A stretch of DNA of 40,905 nt from Phycisphaera mikurensis. GTDB lineage: Bacteria; Planctomycetota; B15-G4; JADJEK01. Of this stretch, positions 7,886 to 17,539 are shown piece after piece. The notes under the pieces were generated by a model that was given only the letters and a program-made list of their open reading frames with translations, was not told the DNA's origin and ran no database searches. The stretch covers positions 9,682 to 50,586 of the forward strand of contig DYIW01000003.1 in assembly GCA_020723465.1 (NCBI GenBank), read 5' to 3'. Made by a program: the position numbers and the translations under genes. Within the stretch, counting starts at the first letter, position 1. The number at the start of each line of letters is the position of its first letter.

Positions 7886-8698
7886 ATGAACCTGAACGAG
7901 CACCTGCTGCAGGTCGCCGGCGAGATGGGCGAAGTCGGGGGATACCTCTACGACCGCGGATGGGCGGAACGCAACGCGGGGAACCTCTCGGTGGACGTGA
8001 GCGACATCGTCGAGGTCGGGGCGTCCGACCTCGAGCGAGGGCCGCGGCTGCCGGAGACGGTCGTGTACGAAGAACTGCGCGGCCGCGCGTTCCTGGTCAC
8101 GGCCACTGGCGGGCGGTTTCGCGAGATCGCGCGGCGCCCGGAGAGCAGCCTGATCCTCGTGCGCGTCAGCGACGAACTGGACGGCTACCACGTGCTCTGG
8201 GGGGGCGAGGGCGCGCAGCGCAAGGCGACCTCCGAGTTCGTCTCGCACCTCAAGGTCCACGGCCTGCTGCGGCGCAAGGGCCTGCCGCAGAGGGCGGTGC
8301 TGCACACGCACCCGACCGAGGTCATCGCGCTCTCGCACATGCCGCGCTTCTGCCGCGCGGAGACGCTCAGCCGGATGCTCTGGAGCATGCACCCCGAGGT
8401 GAAGGTGGTGCTGCCCGAGGGCCTGGGCTTCGCCCCCTACCGCCGTCCCGGCACCGAGGACCTGGCGGACGCCACCATGGCGGCGCTCGCCGGCCACCGG
8501 GTGGTCGTCTGGGAGAAGCACGGCGTGGTGGCCATCGGCAGGAACCCGGTCGAGGCCTTCGACCTGATCGACACCGTCGCCAAGGGGGCGCAGATCTTCT
8601 TCCTGTGCCGCAGCGTCGGAGTCGAGCCGACCGGGCTCGACGACGCGCAGCTCGCCGACCTCGACGGCGCCTTCGGTCCACCCGACCCGACGCCGTAG
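7886..8698 (+). CDS. rhaD: Rhamnulose-1-phosphate aldolase (class II aldolase)
   Basis: 270 residues, close to the E. coli enzyme (274). It cleaves L-rhamnulose 1-phosphate to dihydroxyacetone phosphate and L-lactaldehyde in the cytoplasm. Motifs match the zinc-dependent class II family: GWAERNAGNLS (residues 25-35) for phosphate binding, catalytic Glu117 in ATSEFVS, zinc ligands His140 and His142 in LHTHPTE and His212 in WEKHGV. Glu117 and His212 fall at the same numbers as in E. coli RhaD. The ATG at 7886 is supported by GGAG eight nt upstream and by the family length. The gene is convergent with rhaI and transcribed opposite to rhaB-permease-rhaI, so it needs its own promoter; CAGAAT near 7853 is a possible -10. 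Confidence in function is high, supported by rhaB and rhaI. Confidence 0.95.
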   Translation: MNLNEHLLQVAGEMGEVGGYLYDRGWAERNAGNLSVDVSDIVEVGASDLERGPRLPETVVYEELRGRAFLVTATGGRFREIARRPESSLILVRVSDELDGYHVLWGGEGAQRKATSEFVSHLKVHGLLRRKGLPQRAVLHTHPTEVIALSHMPRFCRAETLSRMLWSMHPEVKVVLPEGLGFAPYRRPGTEDLADATMAALAGHRVVVWEKHGVVAIGRNPVEAFDLIDTVAKGAQIFFLCRSVGVEPTGLDDAQLADLDGAFGPPDPTP

Positions 8699-8731
8699 GG
8701 ATCGCCGGCCTCTCAGCGCCCCGGCGCCCCC

Positions 8732-10003
<1,272 letters not shown>

Positions 10004-10030
10004 CGTGTCGGTCGCTCCTCTGCTGCGGCG

Positions 10031-11764
10031 TCACACGCCGGCCGCGCGACCGCGGGATCGTCGCGCCATCCAGACGGTTGCCGCCACGAAGTAGACGAGG
10101 CTCATCCACAGGAGGCCCGTCTTGTACGAGTCCGTCCGTTCGAGCAAGCTCTCCTGCGGGCCCGCGTAGAGCCACAGCGGCAAGACGACACAGCCTGCCA
10201 GCGCCGCGATCGCCAGCCCGCCGGCAAGCAGGCGCACGGGATCCCGATAGGCCGCCGGCCGCGCCGGGACTTCCGTCGTCGCGGACGGGGCCTTGTCTTC
10301 CGGCTCGCGCTCGTCCCCGGTCTCAGGTGAACCGCCCGATCGGCGCGCCCCGGCACAGGCGGCGGCGACCGTGTACAGCCCCCCTGCCACCAGCCAGGCC
10401 GGGACGGCGAGGAAGAAGAGGTGCACCAGACCGGTCCGCCAGAGCACGGCGGCGCCGCTGCTGGCCACCGCCCAGGCCGCAAGAGCCGGTGCGTTGACGG
10501 CCCGGTCGCGGGCCCAATACGGTGCGAGTCCGATCCGGGGGAACAGCCAGTGCTCGGCGACGACGATCCCTCCCACCGGCGCGAGCAGCATCCCGTAGAC
10601 GCCGACGAAGTCGAGGAGCCCCGTGAAGACGAACGGCAGACAAGCGATGAGCGTCGTCAAGATGCCGGCGACGAGCGTGATGCGCCAGCGCGGCCAGTCG
10701 GGCGTGATGGCCTGCAGAGCCAGCCCCGCGCGATAGAGCGTCGGGTTCGAGGTGGTCCAGCCGGCCACGATTACGCCGATGGCGCCGGCGATGCCCGCGG
10801 CGTTCAGCGCCACCTCGCCGGAATCGAGCTGGGCGAGCGGCCTGCCGAGCGCCTGAGCGGCGGCGGCGCCCATGACACCGGCGCAAACCCAGGCCAGGTA
10901 GTGTCCCAGGAACATGCCGAACGCGGAGTTGAAGCCGTAGGTCCAGCGCTTCGCGTAGCGGAAGATCGCCATGTCGGAAAGCCCCAGGTGCATGGCGATG
11001 TTGCAGATCCACGCGAAGGCGGCGACGTGCCAGAAGCCGATCCGAGTCGCGTCCGCCGTGGCCACCCCGGTCCAGATGCGCTCCCGCGCCACGGCCAGGA
11101 AGTCGCCCGCGCTCCGAACGCTCTCCACGTCCGGGACGGAGGCCGCCAGTGAGGGCAGCGTGGCCAGGCCTCCGGCGAGGAAGACGACGATCATCCAAGG
11201 GGAGCAGATCGAGGAGAACTGCGCCAGGCGCGTGAAGCCCCAGATGGCCAGCATTGTCACGACGGCGCCGACGCCGAGAACCACCAGGACGAAGCGCGCG
11301 TCGTCCGGATACCAATGGGTCTGCGCCGGAATGCCGAACGGGATGCGGACGGCGGAGGCCGCCACCGTGATCATGGCGCCGGCCAGGATGCAATAGAGGA
11401 TCGCGTTGAGGACGTTGTAGATCGTGGTGAAGACCGGGCCCGCGATGCGGCGCAGGTACCAGTAGAGAGTGAGGCGGGTCTGGGTGGCGATCGGCGCACA
11501 GATGAACGCCCAGGACAGCACCGCGAGCAAGTTGCCCAGGAGCAGGCCGAGCAGGACATCGCCGGTCCGCGCGCCCCAGCTCACGAACAGGGCGCCGATG
11601 ACGAACTCGGTGGCGGCCACGTGCTCGCCGGCATACATGCCGGCGAAGCGGCCGCTCGGGTGCAGCTTGTCGCTTGCCACGGGCCGGCGCTCGAACTCGT
11701 AGAGCCGGTCCAGCCTGGCCGCGATGCGACCCGTCCCGCCGCCGGATGCCTTGTCACTGCTCAT
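10031..11764 (-). CDS. NCS1-family (purine/cytosine permease-like) transporter, candidate rhamnose importer
   Basis: 577 residues with about 12 hydrophobic segments. The N-terminus (GRFAGMYAGEHVAATEFV, then GARTGDVLLGLLLGNLLAVL) and the later WICNIAMHLGLSDMAIFRYA and GWTTSNPTLYRAGLALQAI resemble the nucleobase:cation symporter-1 group. A soluble Pro/Glu-rich linker near residues 465-500 precedes two further C-terminal helices, making it longer than typical NCS1 members. The ATG at 11764 overlaps the rhaB stop (ATGA), implying translational coupling, and rhaI follows 27 nt later. No RhaT or sugar ABC transporter is present in the window. From position I infer that it imports L-rhamnose or a rhamnose-containing compound, probably with Na+ or H+. 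Substrate is not shown by sequence, and a nucleobase role cannot be excluded. Confidence 0.85.
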   Translation of the reverse strand: MSSDKASGGGTGRIAARLDRLYEFERRPVASDKLHPSGRFAGMYAGEHVAATEFVIGALFVSWGARTGDVLLGLLLGNLLAVLSWAFICAPIATQTRLTLYWYLRRIAGPVFTTIYNVLNAILYCILAGAMITVAASAVRIPFGIPAQTHWYPDDARFVLVVLGVGAVVTMLAIWGFTRLAQFSSICSPWMIVVFLAGGLATLPSLAASVPDVESVRSAGDFLAVARERIWTGVATADATRIGFWHVAAFAWICNIAMHLGLSDMAIFRYAKRWTYGFNSAFGMFLGHYLAWVCAGVMGAAAAQALGRPLAQLDSGEVALNAAGIAGAIGVIVAGWTTSNPTLYRAGLALQAITPDWPRWRITLVAGILTTLIACLPFVFTGLLDFVGVYGMLLAPVGGIVVAEHWLFPRIGLAPYWARDRAVNAPALAAWAVASSGAAVLWRTGLVHLFFLAVPAWLVAGGLYTVAAACAGARRSGGSPETGDEREPEDKAPSATTEVPARPAAYRDPVRLLAGGLAIAALAGCVVLPLWLYAGPQESLLERTDSYKTGLLWMSLVYFVAATVWMARRSRGRAAGV

Positions 11765-13272
11765 GGATTCTCGCCTGGTGTCTCGCTCACAAGATCGCAA
11801 AAGCGCCGGTAGGCCCCGTCCCACGCCGCGGCGTCCCGCGGCTCGAGGACCTCCGGCGCGAAGCTCCCTCGCACGATGCGCCGCACGTGGCTCGGATCGG
11901 CGACGTGCCCCGCTCCCAGCGCCTGCACCAGACCGTTGCCGATGGCGGTCGCCTCGGCCGGGCCCACGAGCACGCGCCGGCCCAGGGCATCGGCGGCCAT
12001 CTGGTTCAGCAGGCGGTTCCGGCTGCCGCCGCCCACGAGGTGCACCACGTCGAAGCGCCGACCCAGGACCCGCTCCATCTGCGCCAGTGTGTGACGGTAG
12101 GCGAGGGCCAGGCTCTCCAGGCAGCAGCGGACGAGCATGCCCGGATTCACTGGCTCCGGCTGCTTCGAGGCTCGCGCGTAGGCTCGTATCTTGGCCGGCA
12201 TGTCGCCCGGCGTGAGGAACGGGGCATGGCTCGTGTCGATCAACGTGCGGAACGGCTCGGCGGCGGCGGCCAGCTCGGTGAGAGTGCTGTACTCGAAGCT
12301 CCCACCCTGGCGCTCGAGCTGCCGGCGACACTCCTGCACCAGCCACAATCCGGTGATGTTCTTCAGGAAGCGTATGGTGCCAGCCACGCCTCCCTCGTTC
12401 GTGAAAGGAATCGCCCGCGCGGCGGCGGTGATGCACGGCCGGGCCAGCTCGGCGCCGAGGAGAGACCAGGTCCCCGACGAGATGTAGCACCAGCTCGTGT
12501 CATCGCCGGCCGGCACGGCGGCCACGGCGGAAGCGGTATCGTGAGCCGCCGGCGCAATGACGCGCAAGCTCGAGTCGGCTCCGACGAGGGCCGCCACGTG
12601 AGGCAAGAGCGGCGCGATGGGCGTGCCCGAGGGCACGGTCTCGCCCAGCATCTGCGTGGGCAAGCCGAGCCTCTCCAGCAGGGGGATGACCCAGAGTCCG
12701 GTGCGCGGATCGATCATCTGGCTGGTGGACGCGACCGACGATTCCACCGCTCGCTCGCCCGTGAGGAAGTAGTGCAGAAGATCCGGCATGAACAGGAGAC
12801 GGTCGGCGAGCCGCAGAAGAGCCGGCTCGCTGTCGTTCTGCGCCACGAGCTGGAACAGCGTGTTCAGCGCCATGAACTGGCTGCCGGTGGCCTCGTAGAG
12901 AGCATCTGCGCCGACGGCCGCCATGGTCCTCTCGAAGGCCGCCTGGTTGCGCTCATGACGGTAGCAGTAGGGCAGACCGAGCAGCTCGCCGGACCTGCCC
13001 ACCAGGCCGTAGTCGACGCCCCACGTGTCGACGCCCACGGAAACGAGTTCGAGCTTCTCGGACGCGGCCAGGCTCACGGCCCGGCGCACCCCCTCGAGAG
13101 CGTGGCCCCACAGTCCGGCGATGTCCCAATGCAGGCCGGTCGGGAGCCGGCATGGCGTGTTGGGGAATCGGTGCACCTCGCGCAGGTGCAGCCTGTCGCC
13201 CGCGAGGATGACCAGCATGGCGCGTCCGGATTCGGCGCCGAGGTCGAGAGCCAGGTAGGCCTTCTTGAGCAT
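11761..13272 (-). CDS. rhaB: Rhamnulokinase (FGGY carbohydrate kinase)
   Basis: 503 residues, similar to E. coli RhaB (489). It phosphorylates L-rhamnulose with ATP to L-rhamnulose 1-phosphate. ASKHA-fold motifs appear in order: ALDLGAESGRAML (phosphate-1, residues 7-19), VGVDTWGVDYGLV (residues ~79-91), AAHDTASAVAAVP holding the predicted catalytic Asp, ISSGTWSLLGAE (phosphate-2) and VHLVGGGSRNRLLNQMAADA (adenosine loop). ATG at 13272. It is the first gene of the rhaB-permease-rhaI operon and is divergent from lutA across 137 nt that contain a perfect inverted repeat. Its stop overlaps the permease start by 4 nt. Confidence 0.95.
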   Translation of the reverse strand: MLKKAYLALDLGAESGRAMLVILAGDRLHLREVHRFPNTPCRLPTGLHWDIAGLWGHALEGVRRAVSLAASEKLELVSVGVDTWGVDYGLVGRSGELLGLPYCYRHERNQAAFERTMAAVGADALYEATGSQFMALNTLFQLVAQNDSEPALLRLADRLLFMPDLLHYFLTGERAVESSVASTSQMIDPRTGLWVIPLLERLGLPTQMLGETVPSGTPIAPLLPHVAALVGADSSLRVIAPAAHDTASAVAAVPAGDDTSWCYISSGTWSLLGAELARPCITAAARAIPFTNEGGVAGTIRFLKNITGLWLVQECRRQLERQGGSFEYSTLTELAAAAEPFRTLIDTSHAPFLTPGDMPAKIRAYARASKQPEPVNPGMLVRCCLESLALAYRHTLAQMERVLGRRFDVVHLVGGGSRNRLLNQMAADALGRRVLVGPAEATAIGNGLVQALGAGHVADPSHVRRIVRGSFAPEVLEPRDAAAWDGAYRRFCDLVSETPGENP

Positions 13273-13322
13273 GGCTGGTCAGCCGCGTACCGGCCGGGGG
13301 ACCGCCGCGTCCAGCGGCGGAC

Positions 13323-13350
13323 TTGAAACGGTCTATCTACCGGATAGACT
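13323..13350 (+). promoter_or_regulatory. lutABC promoter with embedded operator-like inverted repeat (rha/lut divergent region)
   Basis: TTGAAA (13323-13328) and TAGACT (13345-13350) form a -35/-10 pair with 16-nt spacing towards lutA. Between and overlapping them is the perfect inverted repeat GTCTATC (13331-13337), TACCG, GATAGAC (13343-13349). Placement between -35 and -10 is classic for a repressor operator. It is the only strong repeat I see in the 137 nt separating rhaB and lutA, so it could control both operons. The regulator is not in the window. Confidence 0.65.
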
Positions 13351-13397
13351 CCCGCGCGTTCAAGGGCTGAGACAGATCTCCCGGGCCCGCCCCACCC

Positions 13398-13403
13398 GAG
13401 GAT
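13398..13403 (+). promoter_or_regulatory. Ribosome-binding site that fixes the lutA CTG start
   Basis: GAGGAT ends 6 nt before CTG at 13410. In this frame there is no ATG, GTG or TTG between the upstream stop (13368-13370) and 13410. Confidence 0.65.
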
Positions 13404-13409
13404 CCGGCG

Positions 13410-14165
13410 CTGAAGATCGCGCTCTTCGTCACCTGCCTGACCGAGACTTTCTACCCGCGCGCGGCAGCGGCCGTGGTGAAGGTCCTGGAGTTCCTCGGCC
13501 ATGAGGTCGTGTTTCCGCGGCGCCAGACCTGCTGCGGCCAGCCCATGTACAACAACGGCTTCCACGGCGAGGCGCGCGCCCTCGCGCGGCGCATGATCGA
13601 CGTCTTCGAGGGTCACGAGACCGTGGTCACCCCCTCGGCCTCGTGCGCCGCCATGGTCCGCAAGCACTACGCCGAGCTCTTCGCCGGCTCCGACACGGAG
13701 AGGCGCCGGGCCGAGCAGCTCGCGGCGCGCACCTTCGAGTTCGTCGAGCTGCTGACCAAGGTGCTGGAAGTCGATTTCCGGGCGCTCGGCGCGCGCTGGC
13801 CCGGTTCGGCGACCTATCACTATTCCTGCCACTCTCGCGACATCGGGCTCACCGACGAGACCATCCGGCTGCTGTCGAGGATCGACGGACTGGAGTATCG
13901 GCCGCTGGAGCGCCTGGAACAGTGCTGCGGGTTCGGCGGGACCTTCGCGATCAACTATCCGCGCATCTCCGGTGAGATCGTCCGTGACAAGGTCGCATGC
14001 ATCGCCAAGACCGGGGCGGGCACGGTCATCTGCAGCGACGCCGGCTGCGCCCTGAACATCGCCGGCGCCTGTCATCGCCTGGGGGTCGATGTCGCGTTCA
14101 AGAGTGCAGCCGAGCTGCTGGCCGAAGGACTGGGGCTGCTGGCGAGAGTGGAACGCGGCGCATGA
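13410..14165 (+). CDS. lutA: L-lactate utilization protein LutA (CCG-domain iron-sulfur subunit)
   Basis: 251 residues, with the expected LutA/YkgE length when started at CTG 13410. The conserved N-terminus KIALFVTCLTETFYP lies between that codon and the first GTG (13473), so a start at 13473 would remove a diagnostic segment. Two CCG motifs are present: TCCGQPMYNN near residue 42 and QCCGFGGTFA near residue 170, with further Cys in YSCHSRD and SDAGCALN, the ligands of this heterodisulfide-reductase-like domain. LutABC oxidises L-lactate to pyruvate. Here it plausibly handles lactate derived from rhamnose via lactaldehyde. It is first of three overlapping genes; its stop overlaps the lutB ATG (ATGA). 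A CTG start is unusual and may keep expression low. Confidence 0.9.
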   Translation: MKIALFVTCLTETFYPRAAAAVVKVLEFLGHEVVFPRRQTCCGQPMYNNGFHGEARALARRMIDVFEGHETVVTPSASCAAMVRKHYAELFAGSDTERRRAEQLAARTFEFVELLTKVLEVDFRALGARWPGSATYHYSCHSRDIGLTDETIRLLSRIDGLEYRPLERLEQCCGFGGTFAINYPRISGEIVRDKVACIAKTGAGTVICSDAGCALNIAGACHRLGVDVAFKSAAELLAEGLGLLARVERGA

Positions 14166-15664
14166 CGGAGCATCCCCTCCATCCCCGGCTTCCCTTCGAC
14201 ATGAAGCCGCGTGCCGCGCTGGCGGCGGAGGATGCGCTGCTGCAGCAGTTCATCTTCACGGCGACGCACGAGAAGGACCGGGGTAGGGTGCGGGTTTGCC
14301 AGCGCGCCTTCGGGGAGCGCTACGACGCGCTGCGAGGTCTCGCCGGGGCGATCAAGCAGCACACCCTCGACCATCTCGACTCCTACCTCGAGCGGTTCAT
14401 CGATCGCGCCGAGGCGGCAGGGGCGCGCGTGCACTTCGCCGCCGATGCGGAGCAGGCGAACGCCATCGGCGCGCGCATCGCCGAGGCGCACGGCTGCAGG
14501 CTCTGCGTCAAGAGCAAGTCGATGGTGACCGAGGAGACCGGCCTCGTGCCGGTGCTCGAGCGCCTCGGCGTGGAGGTGGTCGAGACCGACCTCGGCGAGT
14601 TCATCATCCAGCTCGACCACGACGCTCCCTCGCATATCGTCACGCCGATGATCCACAAGGACCGCCGCTCGGTCGCGCGTGCCTTCGTGCGGGAGCTCGG
14701 GGCGGAGTACACCGAGGACCCCGAGCGCCTCACCCGGATCGCGCGCGAGCACATGCGCACCAAGTACCGGCGCGCCGATCTCGGCATCAGCGGCGCCAAC
14801 TTCCTGGTCGCCGAGACCGGCTCGATCGTTCTCTGCACCAACGAGGGCAACGCCGACTTCTCCGTCAGTGGACCGCCTGTGCACGTGGTGTTCGCGGGAA
14901 TCGAGAAGGTCGTGCCGGCGCTGCGGCACCTGGCCGTGTTCCTCAAGCTGCTCGCCCGCAGCGCCACCGCGCAGGAGCAGACGGTCTACACCACGATCAT
15001 CACCGGCCCGCGCCGGCCAGCGGATCATGACGGACCCGGCGAGGTGCATGTCGTCCTGGTGGACAACGGGCGGACCGAGATCCTGCGCGCGCCGACGCGC
15101 GAGCTCCTCCGATGCATCCGCTGCGGGGCATGCCTCAATGCCTGTCCCGTGTACCGCAAGGTGGGCGGCGGGCACGCCTACGGCGCCGTGTACTCCGGGC
15201 CGATCGGGGCCGTGATCACGCCCCTGTTCAAGGGTATCGAGAACTACCCTGATCTGCCCCGGGCCAGCTCCCTCTGTGGGGCGTGCTTCGAGGCCTGTCC
15301 GGTCAAGATCGATCTTCCCCGTCAGCTTGTGTGGCTGCGGCGCGAGAGCGTGGAGCAGAAGGTCACGCGCTGGCGCGAGCGGCTGATGTACCGACTCTGG
15401 GCGGCCACCCTCGAGCGCCCGTGGGCCTTCGGCCTGGCCAGGTTCTTGCAGCGCTGGCTCTTGCGCTGGCGCGCGCGATCCCGGGACAGCGGCTCGCAAG
15501 GGCAGAGGGAATCGCCGCTGGATCCGCGGTGGATGACGGCGCTGCCTGGGCCCGGGCGCGGTTGGACCGAGTGCCGCGATCTGCTCGCGCCGCCCTCCGG
15601 GACGTTCCGCAAGTGGTGGCGCTCGCGCGGACGGGGCGCCGAGAGCAAGGGAGGCGGCCCGTGA
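14162..15664 (+). CDS. lutB: L-lactate utilization protein LutB (LUD domain with two 4Fe-4S motifs)
   Basis: 500 residues, slightly longer than B. subtilis LutB (476). ATG at 14162 overlaps the lutA stop. The LUD domain covers roughly residues 60-300, with KSKSMVTEET, LGEFIIQLDHDAPSHIV, ADLGISGANFLVAETGS and NEGNADFSVSGPP, all typical of LutB. Ferredoxin-like motifs follow: C318-x2-C321-x2-C324-x3-C328-P and C372-x2-C375-x3-C379-P. A C-terminal ~100-residue tail (ending near GTFRKWWRSRGRG) matches the usual LutB tail. It is the electron-transfer and probable catalytic subunit of the cytoplasmic lactate oxidation complex with LutA and LutC. Its stop overlaps the lutC GTG (GTGA), so translation of the three is likely coupled. 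Confidence 0.94.
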   Translation: MTEHPLHPRLPFDMKPRAALAAEDALLQQFIFTATHEKDRGRVRVCQRAFGERYDALRGLAGAIKQHTLDHLDSYLERFIDRAEAAGARVHFAADAEQANAIGARIAEAHGCRLCVKSKSMVTEETGLVPVLERLGVEVVETDLGEFIIQLDHDAPSHIVTPMIHKDRRSVARAFVRELGAEYTEDPERLTRIAREHMRTKYRRADLGISGANFLVAETGSIVLCTNEGNADFSVSGPPVHVVFAGIEKVVPALRHLAVFLKLLARSATAQEQTVYTTIITGPRRPADHDGPGEVHVVLVDNGRTEILRAPTRELLRCIRCGACLNACPVYRKVGGGHAYGAVYSGPIGAVITPLFKGIENYPDLPRASSLCGACFEACPVKIDLPRQLVWLRRESVEQKVTRWRERLMYRLWAATLERPWAFGLARFLQRWLLRWRARSRDSGSQGQRESPLDPRWMTALPGPGRGWTECRDLLAPPSGTFRKWWRSRGRGAESKGGGP

Positions 15665-16365
15665 GCGGGGAGTTCTCCGTTTCGGTGGGGCTCGACCGGC
15701 AGGCCTTCATGGCGAGGGTGCGCGCCGCCCTCGGCAGGCCAGACTCGCCGCCGGCGGCCGTTTCCCCTCCCGATATCGACGAGTCCGTGGCGCGCCTGGC
15801 AGGTCCGCGTGACGATCTCGTCGCGCTCTTCTGCCAGCGGGCGCAGGCGGCGGGCATGGTCGTGCATGCGACGACGAGCGCGACTCTTCGCGTTGACCTG
15901 GCGGCGGCGCTCGAAGCTCTCGCGCCTCGCGCCGCGTGCGTAAGCGTGGCGGAAGGAAGTCTGCGGGAAACAGTGCTCGAGGGCCTCCGACGGATCGGTT
16001 GCGGGGCGATCGACTGGCGCGCGAAAGGCGGTCTGGAGGCGCACTACGACGCCGATCTGGGCGTCACCGATGTCTGGGCTGCGGTGGCCGAGAGCGGGTC
16101 ACTCGTCCTCGCATCGGATGCCGTTCACAGTCGCGGCACCTTCCTGGTGCCCCCCGTTCATCTTGCCCTCGTGCCGGCAGGAGCGATCGCCGCTGATCTC
16201 CTCGACCTGCTCGCGTTTCCCGAGGGCCGCACTCCAGCCGAGCTGCCCGCAGCCGTCGTGCTGGTCACGGGCCCGAGCAAGACCGCGGATATCGAGGGAA
16301 TCCTCATCACCGGCGTGCACGGACCGCGCGAGGTGCACGTCCTGGTCATCAGGGATGCTGTCTGA
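15661..16365 (+). CDS. lutC: L-lactate utilization protein LutC (LUD domain)
   Basis: 234 residues, matching the family (~240). GTG start at 15661 overlaps the lutB stop (GTGA). The LUD domain is clear: DLGVTDVWAAVAESGSLVLA, then the C-terminal signature VTGPSKTADIEGILITGVHG, found in most LutC/YkgG proteins. It lacks iron-sulfur cysteines, as expected for this subunit. It completes the lutABC operon; no lactate permease or LutR regulator follows, and a tRNA on the opposite strand comes next. Confidence 0.94.
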   Translation: MSGEFSVSVGLDRQAFMARVRAALGRPDSPPAAVSPPDIDESVARLAGPRDDLVALFCQRAQAAGMVVHATTSATLRVDLAAALEALAPRAACVSVAEGSLRETVLEGLRRIGCGAIDWRAKGGLEAHYDADLGVTDVWAAVAESGSLVLASDAVHSRGTFLVPPVHLALVPAGAIAADLLDLLAFPEGRTPAELPAAVVLVTGPSKTADIEGILITGVHGPREVHVLVIRDAV

Positions 16366-16523
16366 CGTTGGGAGGAGTCCGAACTCCGCGCGTCATTGAG
16401 TGTGCCACTCGGCCGAACGGTCCTCCGGCTTCCAACTACCGACTTCGGACCTCAAGCTCGCGGCGGCGCCGGCCGGACCCAGCCAGGGAGCGCGGACACG
16501 CTTGGTGCGGCGCAGCCGCGAGG

Positions 16524-16600
16524 TGGTACGCCCGGTTGGACTCGAACCAACGACCTTCGGTTTAGGAAACCGACGCTCTATCCACCTGAGCTACGGGCGC
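16524..16600 (-). tRNA. tRNA-Arg (anticodon CCU), CCA encoded
   Basis: Read on the minus strand from 16600. The acceptor arms GCGCCCG and CGGGCGU pair (first pair G-U). D stem GCUC/GAGC with loop AGGUGGAUA. Anticodon stem UCGGU/ACCGA with loop UUCCUAA, giving CCU for codon AGG. T stem GUUGG/CCAAC with loop UUCGAGU. The discriminator base A (16527) is followed by genomically encoded CCA (16526-16524). All arms are intact, so it should be functional. It lies between lutC and rapZ. Confidence 0.96.
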
Positions 16601-16643
16601 ACTCGCGAAGGGAGAAGGAGTCTACGCATCCGGCGGGCGCGCG

Positions 16644-17522
16644 TCACGAGCCCTTATTCACGTCCCGGTGCGAGAGGTCCACGGCCCACTTCGGATTCTC
16701 GATCGCTTCGGCCAGGCGCCGGGCGATCACCACCGAGCGGTGCCTGCCGCCGGTGCAGCCGATGCTGATGTTCAGGTAGGCCTTGCCCTCGCGGATGTAC
16801 TTCGGAATGAGCCTCCTGACGAACGAGACGAGGCTCTTGAGGAAGGCCAGCGCCTCCGGGTCATCGAACACGAAGCTGTCCACGGCCTCGTGGTCGCCGG
16901 TCTTGCGCCGCAGGGCCAGCTCGTAGTACGGGTTGCGCAGGAAGCGCACGTCGAACACCAGGTCCGAGTCGAGCGGGATGCCGAACTTGTAGCCGAACGA
17001 CCGCACCGACACGACCAGCCGGTTGCCCGCCTGGAAGACCGTCTGCAGGTGGTCACGCAACTGGTAGTGGTTGAAGTTGGACGTGTCGATGATCATGTCC
17101 GCGGCCATGCGCACGTCGCGCAGGAGCGCGCGCTCCTCGCGGATGCCCTCCTCCGCCCGCGAGGTGAGCGCCAGCGGGTGCGGCCGCTTGGTCTCGCTGA
17201 AGCGCCGCAGCAGGACCTCGTCGGAGGCCTCGAGGAAGACGATCTCGGGCCGCGGCTCATGCCCGCGGATCGAGTCGATCGTGGGCAGGAACATGTCGAA
17301 GAAGTCGCGCTCCCGCACGTCCACGACCAGAGCCACGCGCGTCAGGGAGTCGCCGCGCGCCTGGACCACCCGCAGGAACTCGGGGATGAGGACGGTCGGC
17401 ACGTTGTCCGAGCAGAAAAAGCCCATGTCCTCGAAGCAGTTCAGGGCCGCGCTCTTGCCCGACCCGGACAGGCCGGTCACGAACACGACCCGCGCGCTCG
17501 GTATGGAAGTGCGCCGCGTCAT
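16644..17522 (-). CDS. rapZ: RNase adapter protein RapZ (YvcJ-type P-loop protein)
   Basis: 292 residues, near the usual 284-295. Walker A is GLSGSGKS at residues 17-24. Other family blocks are FEDMGFFCSDNVP, VALVVDVRERDFF, FLEASDEVLLRRFSETKRPHPL, IIDTSNFNHYQLRDH, VVSVRSFGYKFGIPLDSDLV, FDVRFLRNPYY and the C-terminal SIGCTGGRHRSVVIARRLAE. In enterobacteria RapZ binds a small RNA and RNase E to control glucosamine-6-phosphate synthesis. In other phyla its role is less clear, but it binds and hydrolyses nucleotides. ATG at 17522 has no strong ribosome site. Instead TAGAAT lies 11 nt upstream, suggesting a very short or absent leader. Divergent from the gene at 17697. Confidence 0.95.
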   Translation of the reverse strand: MTRRTSIPSARVVFVTGLSGSGKSAALNCFEDMGFFCSDNVPTVLIPEFLRVVQARGDSLTRVALVVDVRERDFFDMFLPTIDSIRGHEPRPEIVFLEASDEVLLRRFSETKRPHPLALTSRAEEGIREERALLRDVRMAADMIIDTSNFNHYQLRDHLQTVFQAGNRLVVSVRSFGYKFGIPLDSDLVFDVRFLRNPYYELALRRKTGDHEAVDSFVFDDPEALAFLKSLVSFVRRLIPKYIREGKAYLNISIGCTGGRHRSVVIARRLAEAIENPKWAVDLSHRDVNKGS

Positions 17523-17533
17523 GGCGAGGGCCG

Positions 17534-17539
17534 ATTCTA
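17534..17539 (-). promoter_or_regulatory. -10-like box TAGAAT directly upstream of rapZ
   Basis: TAGAAT on the minus strand, 11 nt before the rapZ ATG, with no Shine-Dalgarno sequence between. Transcription would begin within a few bases of the start codon. Confidence 0.4.
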
